In this document: positions 48,601-63,600 of the stretch, piece after piece
How the letters are laid out: each line of letters begins with the position of its first letter
Position numbering within the stretch: position 1 is the first letter of the stretch
Source: Ampullaceana balthica
Lineage: Eukaryota; Mollusca; Gastropoda; Lymnaeidae
Assembly: GCA_944989445.1 (NCBI GenBank)
Contig: CALYLW010000012.1
Location: 537,001-601,000 of the forward strand
Length of the DNA stretch: 64,000 nt
Direction: 5' to 3'
Position numbers and translations under genes: made by a program
The notes under the pieces: model-generated
The model's input: the letters and a program-made list of their open reading frames with translations, nothing else
The model's database searches: none
Told to the model about the DNA's origin: nothing

Positions 48601-51600
48601 ATTCTCCTGAAATGTTGCATTGATCGTTACAGTCAACATCACGTGGTCTCGCGGGGACAAAAATGCCACCAACGCGAGATCTTAATTTCGGCCACAGTGC
48701 GTCATTTAGTCCATTGCTTCAATGAACATCCGATGCTTTATTTTAAAGATCTTTATCACGGTGTCCTTTTAACCGTATTATTAACGTGTATAAGATATAA
48801 AAAAAGAGAGAGAGAATGATTATATAAGTTTGACAAAAAATGAAAAAGCCTATTGAAATAAAAAGCATTCAAATCAATCATGGAATCGCACGTTACTTCA
48901 AATAACTACAAGTTTGATAACTGAAAAGTATTCTTTATTTCTGAGACCAGGGGTCTCCAAACTACGGCCCGCGGGCCAGATGCGGCCCGCGAGGCCCTCT
49001 GATCAAGCCCCTGGAGAACTTTAAATCTCCAAAAAGAGATACTACTTTTAGCTGTAATTTACCACAAAACTATTTGTAGTTGGCCCCCTCCTCCAACTGC
49101 TGTTTGACAGTTAATGCGGCCCTCCCGCAGAAAAGTATGGAGACCCCAGCCCTAGATCATCAAAATAGACGTATCCCCCCCCCCTTTTTTGCCTCTATTT
49201 CTATAGTTATTATTAGTTATTGTATTTTATAATGACTACCAGGATATATTGACGCTCTTTGTGAAATTAGTTTGAAGACAGTGTCTTCACCCATGGATCT
49301 GAGAGTGTTCAGGACGCCCTGGGTGACACCATTTAAACTCTGTTATTTTTTGTGTAAATTGAAATACAATGATGATAAAAAGTGGCTCACAGTAAAATCA
49401 TATTGTTGACATGTGAACACACGGACTCCAGACATGGTTGCAATCTGAGCATGGTGCCGCAAGTCAAGGCTGCTCTGTGACAGAGGGCACCAGTCAGCGT
49501 GTTGCCACCATATAGAGTAGGTTGCCACCATACAGAGTAGGTTGCCACCATACATAGTAGGTTGCCACCATACAGAGTAGGTTGCCACCATACAGAGTAG
49601 GTCGCCACCATACAGAGTAGGTTGCCACCATACAGAGTAGGTTGCCACCATACAAAGTAGGTTGCCACCATACAGAGTAGGTTGCCATCAGATAGAGTAG
49701 GTTGCCACCATACAGAGTAGGTTGCCACCATACAGAGTAGGTTGCCACCATACAGAGTAGGTTGCCATCAGATAGAATAGGTTGCCACCATACAGAGTAG
49801 ATTGCCATTAGACAGAGTAGGTTGCCATCATACAGAATAGGTTGCCACCATACAGAGTAGGTTGCCATCATACAGACTAGGTTACCATCAGACAGAGTAG
49901 AATGCCACTAGTGCAGATGGAGGCTAGCGGTACCTAATGAAAAGTATAGAGGAGGGTTCTCTATCTTTGTTACTTCACTATGTGCAATGACGTTTAAATT
50001 GGGGAGAACTCTTGTCTCCCAGCGACTCTTCCTCTCACAAAACCTATGAGACCAGTACTTTACCTACCTGTTTATCCATATAACAGAGGTCTTCATGTGC
50101 GAAATATACATAGTTAAGGTACGAGTTTTTCGAGTTTGCCGATTTCATAAAGATTCTGCTGAGAGGCTCTTGAATTTAAAAAAAAACGCACCAGTGGGCA
50201 TACATTAAAGTTTTCATCAGAATCAACACCGATATTCATTCCGCGATGAAAGATGTGTCTATAGACCCACGCATCTTGACCTGGTTGTGAATTATAAATT
50301 TAAAAAAAACGGGGGCTTCTGTTTGGACAGTAGTGCAATTACTGTCCCCAAATTGTGCAAATCTCATCTCAACGGCTTCTTTTCATGTACCTGGGAGTGG
50401 TTGTGACAGAGGATAGTTGAAATTTTAAGTAAATTAATTAATAAAATATGTTGTTGGACTATTCCCCACATTGCTTGAAAAAGCATGATGTCAAAATCGT
50501 GTCTTATTAGTGCCAAGTACCAAAAAACTTTATTTCAGCTCGTTTTATTAAACAACACCAATCTGTTATCTCGACCCACAGGTCAACATCTCCTTCCCAG
50601 ACAAAAGTCTCTGCTGCTAGAGCCAAAGCTCAGAACATCACTATATATGCCGTAGGTGTTACCGAACTGGTTGATCAGACCGAACTTAAGGCACTCGCCT
50701 CCAAGCCCGATCAGGTAACTTAACGGTTAGCCAGGATTAGTTTTAATTTATTTTTAACCATCTATTTAGATCTTTATATAAAAATTTGACTTGCCACATA
50801 AGTGTGGGAGATGAGTTGTCTTTTTCGCGCCAACTCGATCAAGATTCTTATTATTAAAAAAAAACTAGCTTGTAAATAACTTATTAACATAGATGTCCTA
50901 AAATGTTATTTGCAAGTATCTTTTAACTGAATTATTCCCCCCCCCCAACTCATTGTAATTTGTTCCCAATTCATTTTCTGATGTCCCTTCCATAATTGCT
51001 TTTATTGGAATTCAGCGTAGAATGTGTTTTTATTTTGAATATATTTTTCACTGAGATGGTCAATTTTGTTCCCTGTTTTTGTCATAGCATCTTTTCACTA
51101 ATGTGTAAATTATCGTTTGTTTTTCGAGATCTCATTTAAACAACTTCTTATAAACATTTTGATCTTTGAAACCGTGGGGAAAAAAACAATAATACACCAT
51201 TCTGATATTTATTTGAATTTTACTTCCTAACTCACGATAAAATGATGGACAAAAAGAGCTAGGGTATTTCCAAATACATAAAAAAAATATCAAGCTAATG
51301 TGTATCTTTTTATCTTGGGCTTACGGTGCGTAGTGTTTAGTTTGTTGTAATCTCCTTAATTCCTGTTTTTTTGTGTTGTTTTTTAAATCATCAAATCTTC
51401 ATTTACTGTCCCTATCACCAAATAATACACTAATAATTAAGCAATAAAGCGGGAGTGAGCTCCCCTAAACTTTATCGTATACAGTAATTACTCGCTACTT
51501 AGCTGTTCACTTTTCGTGGATTAACTGCTTAGCGGATTTTTAAAATAACAGTAGTATTAGAAGGCGTGCCACAGGAAATGTGACCGCCGTCTGAAAAAAT

Positions 51601-54600
51601 GTAAAAATAGTGTCATCGGCTGCTCAGTAAAAGTCATCATCACCTCCATCATCATTATTTTTTTACTGCATTGCATATTCATCGCCATCATCACGTCATG
51701 TATACGTGTAACTACGTATCTGCGCTATGCGTGCAGTTCCTGTAAACTATCTACCGATTTCGTATTGCTTAACAGTCGTTGTCCCTGATTCGCGGATTTT
51801 CACCTATCGCTGGGGTCTCCGGTCTCCATTAGCCGCGATAAACGAGGTTTTACTGTATTCGTATATTAAAATTAGGGTTTATGCAGCTTTATAAATATAT
51901 ATGATATAAAATTATCCTATTCTGGAAGTTTTTCAGAAATCGAAAATGGAGTAAAGTACCACTTCCGGTTACCCTAAACCGTCCCGATGTTGATAGAAGC
52001 CTCCGTATAGGATCAAATACTTATACATGAATTTCGTCAAACTTACTGGAACGGTACTCAAGCTATCGCGTTCACATACAAACACATGCATAAAGACTAG
52101 GTTGCAAAACTGGGGTTTTTGCGACTCAGGATTATGCAAAACGTTGAGATTTGTCGAAATCTGGATTTCGATTTTTTGCAATATTACAAAACTTTTTCCC
52201 TATATTCCGTATTCGATAAAGTAAAAAATATTTAAAAAATTAGATTATATTAAAATAGGTGTTTAAATTCCATGGAAGCGACGTTGTGTGTGCGAGTTAG
52301 GGTGGTTGGGTTGAGCTGTAGTTCAACTCTGGGTATTTAATTACCCTTATTGAGATTAGACCACATTTGTATCAATAAAAGCTCTTAACTTTATAAGTCT
52401 TGGTGGATTGACGCCAAAACGAACGGCCATTCACGAGCATCAAACATTTCTAGGCTACCGAGATTATGAGTCTTTATACGCACTTTTTCACCCATCCCCC
52501 GATTTTTTAGTTCTCAAATGATAAAAATTTCCCAACTGCGCCCAAAATGTATATCGTCGCAGCTTTAAACACTAACTTCATCGACTGTTCAACAGGTCAT
52601 CATAACAAAGGACTTCACCACCCTCGAGGGCAGCTTGAACGAAGCTACAAACAGAGCCTGTGTTGATTTGGGTTTGTACAGTGGTTCTCACACGAAGCGC
52701 ATAGACCTGTTGCTTTAAACTTGTGGGGATGGGGGAAGAATTAACAACGAGAATCACATTTTAGACCAATGCCTTAACTTACTTCCAATTTAAGGGTAAA
52801 ACATTCACACTAATGTTTTGTTTCGTTTTGTTTTTTAAATTTTAATGCTTGCTATACATTTTTATTTATTTTGGAGGGAGGGGTTTTGTCGTATGAACAA
52901 TGAAAGCAACAGGTCTTACATCACACAATAACATTTTCTTCTTTATCTCAACACCCCAGCTCACTATCTTTTTTTTCGTTTGCTTTCTTTCTTTTTCGCT
53001 CTCTTCTTCTGACATCACCAAATATTTTATGATCATTTTTGTTTCTTTCCCCCCACTTGTTTGGGACTTAGTTTCGTCACTCCTCCACGGACTCCTCTCG
53101 TCTCACACCACTGAACGCTCCATACCTTCATCACCATCATTATATTTTTAAAAAACTTCTTTTTCCAAGCTAACTTTTCTAACAATGACAGAGCGTGAAT
53201 GCTAATAATTAGAAGTGCCTTACGCAATTATTCACAAAGAAGTAAACACGATCGGTGTGAATATAGTCCTTGTTAACAATTGCGTCGTAAATATAATAGT
53301 ATTCACGTGTGTATATTAAGTCAAGCTTGCTATTTTCAAACCTTAAAAAAAATTGTGCATTCTCTTGGAGTTGGTTAAATATTTCGAAAAGATATTTTCT
53401 AATTGGTTTGATTCAAAGCCTCCATAAAAAACTAAAAGCAAACTGAACAAGATCATAGTATTTACAAAATGTATAACATAAACAGGGTATGTGTTGGCCT
53501 GACAGGACGTAACAAAACAGCGAACTTTTCGACAAAGAGCCTTCCTCAAGGAACAAAAAGTACACAAATAAAACGAATATAACTAAAGAATAAAAAACAA
53601 ACTTAGCTGTGGTGAGATCCAATTAGTCCAGTAGAGACAACTCCTACCTTGTTTATGTGTTATACATTTACTCATTTAAAAGTCTGGATGCAGTTTCGCC
53701 CCCATTATTTTCATAGTATTTACTTCCCTTTGCTGCACTCGAATCATCGTCACTTCTAATTTTAGCATGACGCTCCTAAACTCTGCAAATTTTGACTACG
53801 TTTTAACAATTTTTAACCCTCTTAGTTAAGAAAGATAACTTTTTCATACACTTTTAATTCTTTCCTCTCTAGGCCTCTAGAACTGGCAAGCTTGACATAC
53901 AAGGTGTCAATAACTACTGTCTGCTTTTAATTCAGTTTATTTCCCGTTCCCATCTTCTATTAGCTTTATCAGATGAAAAAAAATAGAATTCTAAAATACA
54001 CACCATTATAAATCTATTTTTTCTTAAATTCTTCCTAAAACCTCTAAAAATAACAGGTTAACTATCTAGAATTCCTGCACACGCCATTCAAATTGTGCAC
54101 CCAGGATTAGATTTAGGCTGAAATTAAATTAAGTTGTCAATTGGTTAAATCCTTTTTTAGCCTAGACACTCGTGATATTAATGAACCAGGACCGCAGATA
54201 TTCTACAGAATTGTCTTGTTAGGTGTATCATTTCGACTAACTCTGATCCTGGAAACACACAATAGTGCTCTAATTTGTTGTTTTTTTTCTTTTTGGCTTT
54301 AGCAATTAAAAAATCAAGAGCTTTAAACATTTCCTACTAAACACTCGCGGCATTTCTTCACAGGTCTGACACAGCTCGCGAACCATCCATCGAAGGAAAC
54401 GTTTTCTTTCCTTACCTCAATGTAGATATGTTCGTAATCATAATATGTTGCCCATATCATTGTTCACACACCGTGTAGTAAAGTTTATGAGCTCTAACAG
54501 ATTGCGAGAGTGCACAAGTTGACCTTGTGTTCGTCCTCGACTCGTCATCCGGGGTCGGAGAGTCAAACTTTAAAGAAATGATCAACTTCGTCAGTGACTT

Positions 54601-57600
54601 TCTCTTCTTCGCGTTCGTCGACAACGGCAACTTCCGGGTCGGGCTCATGACCTACGGCGACGACGCCTATGTTCAGTTCCACATGTCGCAATACTCGCGA
54701 AATAAGAATGCCATGGTGAACGCCCTCAAGAGCTTGACCTACACGCCCGGGGGTAGCAACAAAGCCGCGGCTCTGAGGGCTCTCAGGGAAAACATGTACA
54801 CCGTTACTAACGGTGACCGCACTGACGTCCCGAATGTGGTCATCTTTCTGAGCGCCAGCGATTCTAACATCAACGTGGCGCAGACCATTCCAGAGGCGGA
54901 GGCCGCCAGGGCATTTGGCATGCAGATATTCGGTGTGGGTGAGTAACTTCTAAACTAATAGAAATTTTGTTTTGCTAAATTGCAGAGGCTGAGTCTCCTG
55001 ATTGCACAGCTGTTAATTGTTCAATAATATTTAGTGTATTAGTTTTATTTCGTAAATGTATCTCAAAGTATCCCTCTTTTATCTTTTTTTAAAAATCTCT
55101 TGTTATCCCTCTTTTAGAAACACGTAAAAAGAGATAAATTATATATTTATAAGTTAAAAATTGTGTGAGGTTAATCGGCTTTTGGGAAGTAACCGTAGTT
55201 GTACTGTCAATTCAACAGGTATCGGACTTGGATGGACCCAAGAACTTGATGGCATCGCAAGCAGGCCACTCAGTGAAAATCGCTTTACCATTAACAGTTT
55301 TTATCAGCTCAGACCGATAATTACCGAGGTCTACAAGAAATTTAATCGATTCTGTGAATGTAAGTCTCGCTCCCAGCAGGTGACGTAAACATCGGTGATT
55401 TAAACGACGTCATTGTGTGGAATAGCTAATGATCAGATACACCCCACCCCCTTAGTTAGAGCGTGGATCTGTCGTTGTATGTAGAATGACCAATGGTCAA
55501 GTACTCCATTCAGTTACTGCGTAAATATATTGTATTGATATATTACTTAGCCTGATAGATATCATTTAAATTTTTTTTCTTCTTTAATCTAAGTGCAAAA
55601 AAAATAGTAATATGAAATAATTTTCCATGGAATAATTAATGAAAATTTAATTTCAATATCATATTCCTGCCAATCACGTTCAATGATTTAATTATAGCAC
55701 TCACTTATAGAGGCAGCGGACTTCCGTGAGAGACTCATATCTTTTGTATCATAAGAACTTAGTCTTTTTTGTTGAACTCTAAAAAGCTTGAAATATCTAA
55801 TTTTACAGGCAATAAAATCTTAAACAAAATCATCTTTCAGACGTATGCTAACATACCAATGCAATTCTGTTTGTTACATTGTAAACACTTAACTTAAAGT
55901 TCATTAATTACCCTATTTTACATACGTTTTTTTAAAATTATTTTATCCTCCCGCTTTATTTGTAGAGGGCTGACAGTTTTAAATGGTCAAGCAGGAATTA
56001 GATTGTTAAAAGGATTTCCTTTTTTTCTGAGCAATAAGAATTGTAGATACATGCTTAGGAAAAACTATTTTTTAAAAAGTCCATTACTAATTAATGAAAG
56101 TAAAAAATCTTCTCTTTTACTTTATATAACACTAATAATGTCGTAAATCAGCCATAAACGTATTTTATTTTGTTTCGTCTCTTTTTTTTTCCCCGGGGGT
56201 TCCCCTTACCCTTTTTAATGCAGTTTGCTACTGTGTAATAAGCTGTTTAATTTTTTAACGCACGCAAAGTTAAATTTTCACTTGAATTATTTCAGCGACA
56301 ACCACCCCAGCACCGACACGTAGGCAGTTTTATCTATTCATGTAATCCCAAGTGTTGTAACACTGTTTCGATGTAACCACAAAATAACCCGTATTACGTC
56401 ATGATTATTGTCAATATTTTGTATAACTTATTTATAAACATAGTGATTTTTTCTTGAACAATGGTTGGCACCGTTCGTTTGACGTTCATAAAATTTGAAT
56501 AATTTTTCAGATTCATTTACAAAAACTTATTTTTCTTTATTTTATTTTTCAGACATTTTGAGATCTTTAAAAGATCTTCGCAATATAAGTCTTTGTAAAT
56601 AAACTTTTGGGTCATGGTCGTTAAGCAGTTAATAGCCTGAGAAGAGAGAGTTGTGTTTTTATACTTTTTTCACCCCCCCCCCTTTTTTTTTCTTCCAGCT
56701 ATGTAGTGGGACTAAACTGATCTCTTTGGACATGCTCCTCCAAATATTCATAATAAAACGAAGTTAAGAAATGTGCCACTACAGAGTTGAGCCCCCCCCC
56801 CACTCCCCCAGTGTAATACTGTAAATTCTCCCGTGCATTCGCACATTTTGATGCACCAATCTTGAATTAAAGTTAAGTTTCAGATTTGTATTATCATTCT
56901 GTGTAAAAAGTAGGTCACTGTTGTTTACTTTACAATCAATGACGCCAGTCCTGGATCTGGAATCCATTGAAATCAAATTTTTAAAAATCTTTTACCTGTA
57001 AGATCGACTTTTACCTGTAAGATCGACTTTTACCTGTAAGATCGACTTTCGTGAAAGCTTATTGGTAATTTTTACGCATTCACTTATTATTTTAAAATTT
57101 TATTTCTACTATCTTCTTCTCGTTTTCTATAACTTAAAATGTATTCTCTTGTTTGAAATCAATCTTTTTGTCAGTTAACGAAGACGTAAATTCTCTGCTA
57201 ACAACACCATAGACATTAACATTCTATTTTCAACTCATTTGCACTTGCTAACATTATGAAAAAATATATAATTTTCTAATCTAAATCCTTTTTTAAAAAA
57301 TCTAGATTTAGTTAATACGTAGTATCTAACAACACTAGTAATTTCTACTATTGTGATGAATATTTGTTTACGTTTTCAAATGTAATTTTCAATAAGCGCA
57401 AGTTATTTAAAAAAAAGGTTTTTAGACTTTATAAAAGTTGTTACTGGCTTATTAAAAATGTTATTATGTAAATTATAATTAATTCAAAAATAAATATTCA
57501 AAATATCATTGCGTAATAAATGTAACAAATTTATTGGACGTTGTCATTTTTATGGAAACAAAACAATAAAGCAACATAAAAAATATTTAATTAATTAGAA

Positions 57601-60600
57601 AAAGAAAATAATAATATAATAAATATTTAATACAGCTCGTTTTTAACGTTTAGTTTATTACTAAAATGATTAGTACTAGAACGAAATTTAAGATTTTTTA
57701 AAGTTAATTAATTTACTAACAATATTTTAAATTTTGCTTTAAGTTACTAAATTTGGTTTAAAGGTATTTAACATAAGCTTAGTCACATACGTTGTTAAAA
57801 AAATAAATTTGCTTTGTGATCAAGTGAAATCAGGAATGGTATACAAATAGAGTTAACCATTAATTCATGTAACCTAATTAACTCTTTAATTCCTTCCTTA
57901 CAGCGCCACCTCCCGTCCCAGGTAATGGCCCTTCTTGTACCTGTCTGTTGTCCAGTCATGTGACAATACTGTGTCTCCCTGCTGTTTAGACATACACACC
58001 TGTTGCCCAGTCCCTTTGTCACAAACATCCCATCCTTTGTCCAGCCTCACTTCTCAAAATCTTCTCACTCCGGTGTTCACTCAGAACGTTAACAACGTTT
58101 CATCTCTAAGATGAAGCGAAGTCTCTAGCTCGTAAGACTAACACAATATGATTTACTAACGGGTGTTTAGTCCTTATGGGTTCTAATGATACATTATGTA
58201 AAGCACTAATGGTTCTGCTAACCAACTGACCCATCCATCTGACATCAGCTAATGGTTCTGCTAACCAACTGACCCATCCATCTGACATCAGCTAATGGTT
58301 CTGCTAACCAACTGACCCATCCATCTGACATCAGCTAATGGTTCTGCTAACCAACTGACCCATCCATCTGACATCAACTAATGGTTATGCTAACCAACTG
58401 ACCCATCCATCTGACATCAACTATAACATCAAATGACATCCGTTAACATCCATTAAAAAATGTAAATATTTTTTCCCCATCTACATCCGATTCTTCTTTC
58501 TCACACAAAATCAAATCATCTCCTGTCATTGTCATAAATACATACATCATTCTTTACAACATTTCACGTTGTCTCATTGCTATCACTGGCAAGTATACAA
58601 CAAATTTCATATTAACTTTTAAATTTAAATGCAATTTAAGTTGTTTTTTTTTCTTCATTATAAAAAATATTTTACTTTAAAAAAGTAAATCAGGAAAATA
58701 TATTTTAGAATTTAATAATTATCCATTACTATTTGAATTAGGAAGCCACCAGTGTTATTTAAATTCGTTTATACCATTATATATTTTACTTATGAGTTTG
58801 CTAAACAACACAACCAAATGAATGGATTTCTTACAACAGCTTGTTTCATGGGCGTCACTGATCTCCAGTTGGTCGTTGAAGTGTCCAGCAACGCTGAGCA
58901 ACTGTCCAGGTTCCAGTACACTGGCGACTTTAACCGTATCAAGAATGGACTCACCAAGATGCTAGAAATAATTCTGGTGAGTAGATTTTAGAAATTTATT
59001 TTCCAACTACGTATTTGACTCATCGAAATTTTCTAGGATTCCCTTGATTGAAAATATAAAAAATATAAATAGTTCTCAACCAAAAAACAAAACAAAAACA
59101 AAACAATAATAGCAAAAACAACATACATAGAAACTCTTTGCATGAGCCGGGTTAAGGATAGGGAGAGACAATCATCGTCTGCTCCACGCTAGTGGTAGAG
59201 GGAGGCTTGAATGGTAGAAATGAATGTGATACATTAAACGTTTTTAGCATTATTCAAATGTTCTAAATTGTCTTATTACCTTTTCGTTATTAAATATTGT
59301 ATGCATTATAATTTCTTTGCTAAAGAGAATAGAAGATATTTCACTTTATTTTCATGTGCCACTACTTTTAGGACCCCAGTGTGGCTAACTCAGGTGTCCG
59401 TACTGGTCTTGTGACCTACAGCGACAGCATCCAGGTGAACACAAATGTCACAGCACAGAACTCTGTCAGCTTAACAACAACAGCCGTTAACAATATACCA
59501 AACGGTTTGAGACAGGTGAGGCGTAGGTGTAGGACTTATCTGTTTAATGTTTCAAACCAATCAAGAGAGACCATTAGAGTTATTGTCCTTAAGAATGTTT
59601 AAACGATTGATTTTAACATTGTCGGTAATCCTGTCATCTACTCAAGGGAGGCGCCAATTTGGCCAATGCCCTCCGCACTGTTGTTCAACCTCCCCGGGAG
59701 AGTGAGTACAGGAGCTATGTAGCCATTATTGCCCCAGAGTCATCCTATGCAGCTGACCAAACAAACGTCCTGGCCGAAATATCCAGGTTAGTAGTGTATG
59801 TGCTTGTGTGTTCACAGTTAGACACAGTCATTATTCCAGCATTGACTTCTTGCACTTTAATAATTTATCTAGTATCGAACGTTTAGACTGCAAGCCCTGT
59901 GTCAAATAGATAGTACAAGTGTGTACATTGTTTCGAGTCAACAAACAACTCCATTGTCGGCTTTTAACGTAACAAAAATATATAAATATTTGTAGACTGT
60001 TGGTTTTTTTGTGAACTATAAATTTTACTGATACATGGATTGATCTTAAAATAAATAAATACTCATTTTTTAAAATAAAATTAACAAATATTATATAAGG
60101 TGTTCTTTCTATATACTCAAGTTTTTACCCGCATTCCGAGAAAGATGAAATGCTATGATCGGAATGATCACTGAGAATCAACAGTAATGCATTTACCTTC
60201 CTTGTCGAGGGGTTTTAATATATATAAAAAAATAATTAAATGACCTGCTTCTTTCTTGACAAACTTTCTTCTTAAACCTACAGACTGAAATCGTTAGGAT
60301 ATACGATTGTTCCATTCGTCATTACTGAGAGCAACCGCATGGATGTTCAGACGCTGATGAGCACGGCAAGCGGGTCACAGTACTTCTTTGATTTCAACAA
60401 CTATTCCCAACTGGAGGCTGCTCTCAAAAACTTTACCAGAGATGGTCTTTGTAAAGGCTACGTGGGCCCCAAAGGTTTAATATTTTTTTACTTTTAGTTT
60501 ACAGTTATAAAAACAGAATTAATTTTTTTTAAATGTCCTATCTAATTAAGGCTGTTATATGAAAACGCATGTTAGTATTCATCAACTGTAAATGTTTTCA

Positions 60601-63600
60601 TTGGTAACGTTGAATTCCCTGATGGAGTCATCCAGTGCATTCAATATAATCCTTTCTTTAAAATGGCATGCTATGCCTAATTCAATTTCTGGCAAGATTT
60701 TCCCTGCATCTATCGGAAAATCTTCCACTAAGCACGCATATATAACCCATGGAAAATTGCGGTATACATTAAAAATTTCTTGCTTCTCTAAGCTGTTTCT
60801 TTAGAAATGTAATGCCTTTTTAAAAATTTATTTTGATATAAAATATTAACAAATTCCATCCTCTCTTGTTTAAATCATAGTGATACAACTTTTATTGATG
60901 TTATTAAGTTCATTTATCTTTCAATGCAGCCGGTGGACTTTGTGACAACAGTGGACACAGGGTCAACGGAATGAGTGTTGTAGCCCACCCCATGGACTGT
61001 GACAAATACGTCCAGTGCTACTACAACAACCTCATCAATCTGGACATCGGTGTGGTCAGGACATGCCCCAGAGGGCTCCACTGGAACCAGGCCAGCAAGA
61101 TATGTGGTCAACCCAACGAGATCAACTGTCCTAACGGTCAGTCAACGTCCATATTCAAAACATTATTTTTTTAAAAACGTAAAAAACCACGTTTTTTGGC
61201 TATAAATCCTTTATGTACTAGACGTAACTAAAAGAATGTTCATTATAATACGCAGCGCAAGACAATACAAAAATACAAAATTGTAGTTGTGTAGTAAAAT
61301 AATTTATGTTTAATAAAAAATGCGCGACAGGAAAGGTTGTTCAATATTATATGCACCGCGACACTCTATCTAAAAAATTTAACATCATACATAGAGATAA
61401 ATAAAATAATCTAAAAATTAAATAATTTAATTACGGTACATGCGATCGATCTGAAATTTTGATACATCGTTTTTATCATTGGCACGAGTCTGCCTGCAAC
61501 ATTTCAGCTTGCTAGCTTACGAGGAAGTGGGTTAAAAATCGATCCAAAGTTTTTTCGACAAACAAGCAAGCAATCAACCAGACACCACGAGTTGATATAA
61601 ATGATTTTTAAAAAAAATGTTTAATAGCGGTCAACCACTGCCCTCTTCATTCAGCTGTATATTGTTAATATCAGTCAACTACTGTATACTTTAGGTCCAC
61701 TGTAAAGTATTATAGCGATAAGCCACTGTCGACTTTATATAGCACTGTATAATGTAATAATGTTTATCTTGCCCGAAATAACGATGTATGATATGATTTC
61801 ACTAGGTCGTGAGCTTTTATAGCATTATTTTCAACGCAAAATCTCTTGGCTAATATTATTGAATGTCAACATTGACAACTAACTATTTTCTTATAGTCAA
61901 AATCACTTTGAAAAAAATTCGTTTTGAAATTAGCAAATAAATTTTAACCAATCTTTAAATACCGCTGTTATCCATGACCCACCATGACTTCCAATGAACT
62001 CTCTGACAGATCGCTGCAAAGAAGACTGCGAACCATACAAGATGGAAGGATCGTGCGGTGCATACTGGGATTGTGAAAATGGCGTCTCTTCACCCAAGTG
62101 TTGCCAGCAGAACTTCTCCTTCGTTCCAGGGGTGGGTTGCCAGCTTGACTTCACATGCAAGGATGAGTGTGGACCAGAGAAATGGTGCGGTGAGTGTTAC
62201 ACAAGTTAGTTGGGGTGTTCTATTGTAAATATAGCTGGTTGGGGTATTCTATGATGATAAATGGTAAGGATAGACAAGGGACTCTTCATCCTATAATTTC
62301 ATGTGAAAAAATGTATAAATCATGTTTTGAAAAAAATAAACGTACACATTGAAACAAGAATATTAGAATAAAACGCTGTCACCATGAAGACTTTTTTTTT
62401 CGCACAAAAGAGAATAACAAATAAAGCAAATACCAAGTTGCAACGTAATGCTATACAAGCAGGGGCACAGAAAGAGAAAGTTAATGACATCAGTGAGGTA
62501 AGTGAAATAACTTAACAGCGCTTAACTACATCTGAATGTTGTGGCGTTACAAACTCGGAAAGAATAAAAAATTTCTAAATGAGAATATGACATCCAATAA
62601 ATATAGAGGCGATCTTCATAAATCTGAATGATTTTGTTTTCTTAGTTACACCCTGAAGCGTATGATGGTCAAGAAATAAAGGCAGTCATTTCAATGTCAC
62701 CAGTAATCAGTTTGCTGCTTATATTGATCATTTCGTGCATGATCAGAAGTGCTCATTGTATCTGTCAGAAGTGCTCATTGTATCTGTAAGAAGTGCTCAT
62801 TGTATCTGTCAGAAGTGCTCATTGTATCTGTCAGAAGTGCTCATTGTATCTGTCAGAAGTGCTCATTGTATCTGTCAGAAGTGCTCATTGTATCTGTCAG
62901 AAGTGCTCATTGTATCTGTCAGAAGTGCTCATTGTATCTGTCAGAAGTGCTCATTGTATCTGTCAGAAGTGCTCATTGTATCTGTCAGAAGTGCTCATTG
63001 TATCTGTCAGAAGTGCTCATTGTATCTGTCAGAAGTGCTCATTGTATCTGTCAGAAGTGCTCATTGTATCTGTCAGAAGTGCTCATTGTATCTGTCTGTG
63101 GTACGACGTTCCGTCTTACCAAGATATGTCAAACAACAGCGGATACAATAATTGTGATGTCAAACTTTGTGAAGAACATTTGGTTTTGTCAATGAGTATA
63201 TTAAGCTATAAGAATTTTTTACTAACTTTATTGACGGCATTTATTAATTTTTCCATAAAAATTATATTAGGTCATGATTTAAAAGTACTTAAAAAATTAC
63301 TTACAGATAAATGTGAACATAAATCAGCATCCAATACTTTTGACTCATTACAAAATCTTGAGGTATTTATCGGTAGTCCCATTTACCATTACGTATTACA
63401 AGTGTATTGACCTCTTTAACATATTCAACAGGACTTTGTCAGAAGAAACCCAACTGGCTGGTAGCAGCAGGTTACGATGTTCAGTTGATGAATGGTAGAA
63501 TGGGCTGGCTGCCACGCCCCTGCTTCTATGAGGACTTCGATGTTGTTGATTGCGATTGCAGCGCCGCTAGAAACCAAGGTGAGTAATGCAATAGAGGCAA

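Larger units (their letters stand above)
55360..58839 (+). other. Introns around the microexons
   Basis: AT-rich introns between VWA2 and VWA3. Apart from microexons 8 and 9 and the 19-bp and 43-bp repeats I see no further coding exon. A strong-looking acceptor ending at 56699 leads to an immediate in-frame stop. Confidence 0.45.

Noticed and set aside
48948..49148. Exact 8-bp target duplication for the Charlie-like MITE
   Set aside because: The flanking octamers do not match at the apparent ends, so no duplication is claimed.
49343..49871. Overlapping minus-strand frames rich in VATYSVWWQPTLYGGN
   Set aside because: Pure translation of a 20-bp tandem repeat in all three frames, within an intron of the matrix gene.
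56700..56720. Extra exon after the strong acceptor TTTTTCTTCCAG
   Set aside because: With the incoming phase the frame reads Pro-Met-stop, so it cannot be a coding exon.
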